From assembly GCA_946699065.1 (NCBI GenBank), contig CAMPDV010001187.1:1-64000 (forward strand): DNA of 64,000 bases, given 5' to 3'. Below are positions 60,640 to 64,000 of this stretch, piece by piece. Position 1 is the stretch's first letter. Each line of letters begins with the position of its first letter. The position numbers and the translations under genes are program-made. The DNA comes from Loxodes magnus (taxonomy: Eukaryota > Ciliophora > Karyorelictea > Loxodida > Loxodidae). The notes under the pieces were generated by a model, which had not been told where the DNA came from, ran no database searches, and saw only the letters and a list, made by a program, of their open reading frames with translations.

Positions 60640-63600
60640 TTTAAATTTAAATTTACTAAAAATGTCTATACTATATTATTTATAGTAATAAAAAACTTTG
60701 AATTTTGGAACTCTTTCTCAACTTTTCTACTCTTGTATTAAATTTAATTCTAAATCTTTTTTTACAGTTAATGTGTTTATTTATTTTCACTTTTTTAAAA
60801 TAGAAGTTCTTTTTCAAATTAATCTTTTTACTAAATGATTTCATTTCTTTTTCTGAGCAATTTTTATGAAAAATCTTGATTCTAAGGTCAATTTTCTTGA
60901 GCTACTGAATACTTATAAAGTTCTCATTTAAATATTTTTGGTTATAGGTTAAGAGATTTAATAAGTTATAATTTTTAAAGTCTTTAAATTCTTCAATTAA
61001 CTCTTTCAAGACCTCACATGTTGGAATATGTCTAAAAGTATCAAGGTCTCCGCAAGAACATGTTTCAAAGCTTTAAATGTTATAATACCTTTACAGTAAA
61101 TCATATTAGAAGTTATAGGAAAATGTTATAAGCTTATAAATCGATACAATTTCTCTTACCATATGTTTGTTAAGATTAGAGCAAGTGTAGATTGGGAATT
61201 ATGAGGTGCTATTGTCAATTTAATTTACATATAAGCATGCTGTAGGCATTAAGTTCATTCTTATTATTGAATCTAAACAAAATGTTTGTCTTATTTTATT
61301 TCAAACTACTCGTAGGAATTCTTTGCTTTCTTTAACATCCAAATAATCAAATTAAAAATGCAGGGAAAGTTTCTATAATTTTTTAAAATAATTAAGATTA
61401 CTGTTTTTTGTTTTATTATAGAGAAAAGCTATATCAGACTTAGGATTTGTTTCTTTTTCTTCAAGTAATTTGAGATAAAATTTAAAGTATCTCATGATAT
61501 ATAATATTCAAATGGAAGTCAATTCAAATCTATGAAGAAAATTCGTTAAAAGAGGATCTAGGACTCTTAAATGCATATCTTGATATTTTTCTCTGACTAA
61601 TATTTATATCTTTTTTGATTTTCTTTATTCCTTTTAGAATAGCTCATGGTATTATTTCCGATCCATATTCAACTTTCGATAATATAAAAGATTGAAAGAT
61701 TTATTTAAATTTTATGGCGAAATATTTCTATATTTTGCAAGTTATAGCAAAGTTCCATTCACACATTTCCCTATACTTTCGGCAAATTTCATAAAAAATG
61801 AATTTATAATTTTATAGTTCATTAAAATTAAATCCTAAATATGTAACATTTTTTACTTTTTGATAATGTTATTATTCAAAGTAATATTAAAATCTAATCA
61901 TTCTATTTTTAATTCTTCTTAAGAAAACATATATATTCACACTTTTCTGTATTAATTGATAGTTTTACTCAACTAAACAATTTTCAAACAGCTTTTATTA
62001 AAGAATTCATATTATCTTCATTTGAAATCAATAAAAAATCATCAGCCCATTCTTTAGTTACAAAATAACAGTTCAAAATTTAAATATAATCTAATACCAA
62101 TATCATAGAAAATTATAGCAAGTACTGGCCCATGTGAACTTCTTTAGAATACACCATTGCTATATTATATATATTATTTTTTAATACCGCCATAGTTGTT
62201 CGAAGGTGAACAACAAGGTCATCTTCATCAGAGATTGTGGAAGTTAAGTACCCATAATCGACTTTATGTCTTCCTCTGTTTTGGTTTGACCTCGAGACAT
62301 AAGATTCTTAGACCTTCGACACTGGCTTGACTTGGCTTCGTTTATTTTTAATACTGGAACGAAAAAGAAATAATATTGCGAGCTTCATCAGAGGTGGGGA
62401 ATTTAAGTACCCATAATTGACACATGTCGTCCTCTGCTTTGGTGATGCAATGAGACATAATCCTGCCATGTCCTTGGACCTCCAGCAAGTATTAAAGATT
62501 ACGAGTATTCTAAAATTATATCAGTATTGAATATTTTTATAAGTACTGAATAATTATACCAGTATTGAACAAGGTCCACCAGTATCTGATAATTTTATCA
62601 GTAATAAACATTCTTGTCAGTATGAAACATTTTTTTTAAAGAGCTGCGCACCAACAAGAGTGCTACGCGCTCTATAATCAAATTTATTTATTTATTTATA
62701 ACATTCTTGATAATTTTCCATCTAACAGAAATCTAACATCTAGATCTTTATGAAATGATTTAATATTATTTATTAGTGCTAAAGGTATTTTAATTCTTCT
62801 TAAATGATTAAAAAATAGACATCTATCAATAGTTATCAAGCATCTTTTCAACATCAATAAGAGTAGAGAGCTAATGTTTCTTCTTTCCTCATCTTCTATA
62901 CAAATCATTAATTGATTATAAGGTTCATATTTAGTGTAAAGTTTATCTTTTCTTCAGAAATCCCTAATTGTGAAGGATGTATAATCTTTCATTATTCAAT
63001 ATATTCATATAATCTTTAAGTAAGCTTTTTATCATATATTTTAAGGATGACGTTTATAAGTGCAATAGGTCTCCAATTTCTTCAATCGCTTTTTGATCCT
63101 TTTTGTAAATAGGAAGTATTATTATTTGCTTAAGTTAATTTGGATTTTTTTTATTTCTTAGCATGTTATTTATAAATTTTAAAGCACAAAATAAAAATCT
63201 TTATTAACATATTTAACGAGTTCTGTTTTAATGCCATCAGCTCCATTTTATTTGTTATTTCCTAACTTCTTTATAATTGTTTAAATTTCATTTAAATGAA
63301 ATAGATCGAACTCCTGTCTATATATAGGTACCTGCTCTTATAAGAAATCACAATTTCTATAAATATTATCAATTTTTTAATTACACTTTCATATTTCTTC
63401 CTCATCAATGTTTTTGTGCTTATTAAGAACATTATTTTCCTAATTGTATATGAAATTTGAAAACCCTTATGAATCCAAATACAACTATTTGTCTTTCTTG
63501 GATTCAAAAACTTTTTGTTTACTTAAATATTTTAGTAGGAGATTCATTCATTTATTCTCTATTTTTTTGGCTTATTTTTACTTGTATTTCCAGTAATTAC

Positions 63601-64000
63601 TTTTTATCTTTTAATAAGCCAACTTCAAAACTATCTAGTTTACCCTTCCTTATTATTCTAAAGCTTGCTGATAAGCTATTTTGCTTATTTTGCTGCGTTG
63701 AAACTCTTAATAATATTTATTGGAAGTAAATTAAAGTTTATTGTTCTATGTAACTTATCCTAAGATTTTAATCTGCATTATTAATGAGTAAATGTCTTAT
63801 AAAATAGTATTATTAATCTATATTATTTTAATCAATTGTATCAAAATTAATCAAGCATCATTCAATAAGACTTTATATTTAGATCTAATTTCTAAATTTT
63901 AAAGTTTATTAATCTTAAAATTTATTCTAGGAGTTAGAATTGGTATGTTTCTATTAATATTTTAGATAAGTAAGTTAAAAAGTATAGAAAAGTGATCTGT
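60640..64000 (-). mobile_element. APE/RT-type LINE (copy 2), cut by window end
   Basis: Closely similar to copy 1 (14423-17622), at roughly 95 % by eye, reading right to left. It contains the C-x-C-x(7)-H-x(4)-C finger (about 61010-61070), an intact WADD catalytic box followed by FLLIS (62038-62049), motif B NGVFQRSSHGPVL (about 62135-62165), and motif A TLIDVEKMLDNIDRC-like sequence with MLKRCLITIDRCLFFNHLRR in one frame at about 62790-62850. It also has D[W]RNWRPIAL, with Trp as TGA at 63082-63084. The window ends within TDHFPI of the endonuclease. Frame changes between motifs remain, and the same insert interrupts the RT, so this copy is unlikely to be active. Its catalytic box is preserved, unlike copy 1. 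Confidence 0.85.
62205..62695. other. RT-internal insert of LINE copy 2, with duplicated 160-nt unit
   Basis: Same insert as in copy 1, but with an additional unit. CTTCATCAGAG occurs at 62223 and again at 62383, exactly 160 nt apart. The two units share AAGTACCCATAAT, GTCNTCCTCTG and GAGACATAA blocks but differ elsewhere by perhaps 30 %, so the duplication is old and copy 1 probably lost one unit. The 19-20 nt array is at 62518-62629 and the GC-rich stem-loop at 62640-62673. Confidence 0.65.

Noticed and set aside
62235-62395. tRNA-derived sequence on the minus strand (GAGGTCAAACC as a B box)
   Set aside because: No cloverleaf can be drawn and no A box lies at the right distance.

Overview
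The window looks like a gene-poor, transposon-rich stretch of a ciliate nuclear genome, very AT-rich (roughly 75-80 % by eye). The best evidence is the genetic code. A 760-codon RING/B-box/coiled-coil/kelch gene on the minus strand (28853-31135) reads through dozens of TAA and TAG codons, which fit glutamine, and through two TGA codons that sit where tryptophan fits. Independent LINE and zinc-knuckle frames also have TGA where their families carry Trp. UAR = Gln with UGA = Trp or stop is the code known from karyorelict ciliates (for example Loxodes) and, in similar form, from Condylostoma. A karyorelict such as Loxodes is my first guess. Tetrahymena or Paramecium (UGA stop only) and Euplotes (UAA/UAG stop) fit less well. 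Under this code standard ORF calling fails, and almost all standard-code ORFs here are shadows.

Layout: 1.1-1.35 kb, antisense 18S rRNA fragment. 4.4-5.5 kb, a TGA-free frame with a TPR-like motif. 7.9-8.3 kb, a small LYR-like ORF. 14.4-19.5 kb, a minus-strand APE-type LINE carrying an internal insert in its reverse transcriptase and a 308-bp SINE-like insertion with a 17-bp target duplication. 19.9-20.5 kb, a short ORF1-only retroposon. 20.9-22.5 kb, the endonuclease part of a second LINE, next to an inverted SINE-like copy. 25.6-27.7 kb, two minus-strand ORF1-only retroposons. 28.5-31.1 kb, a minisatellite and the TRIM/kelch-like gene. 33-34 kb, a weak secreted-protein candidate. 35-50 kb, diverged long repeats, all in the same direction. 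51.1-51.35 kb, a sense 18S rRNA fragment covering the same part of the molecule as the first. 52.1-53.9 kb, two more ORF1-only retroposons, one with a perfect 14-bp target duplication and a structured 3' end. 53.9-55.0 kb, a candidate membrane-protein gene. 57.4-58.2 kb, another ORF1-only retroposon. 60.6-64 kb, a second copy of the first LINE, cut by the window edge.

The mobile fraction has three connected parts: an APE/RT LINE family, a SINE-like family found in or beside LINEs, and a family of half-LINE-like elements. The half-LINEs encode only a coiled-coil/zinc-knuckle protein and end in a conserved stem-loop plus a microsatellite tail. The half-LINEs and the two rRNA-derived fragments are the least ordinary items. 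No tRNA, CRISPR array, telomere or convincing promoter was seen.
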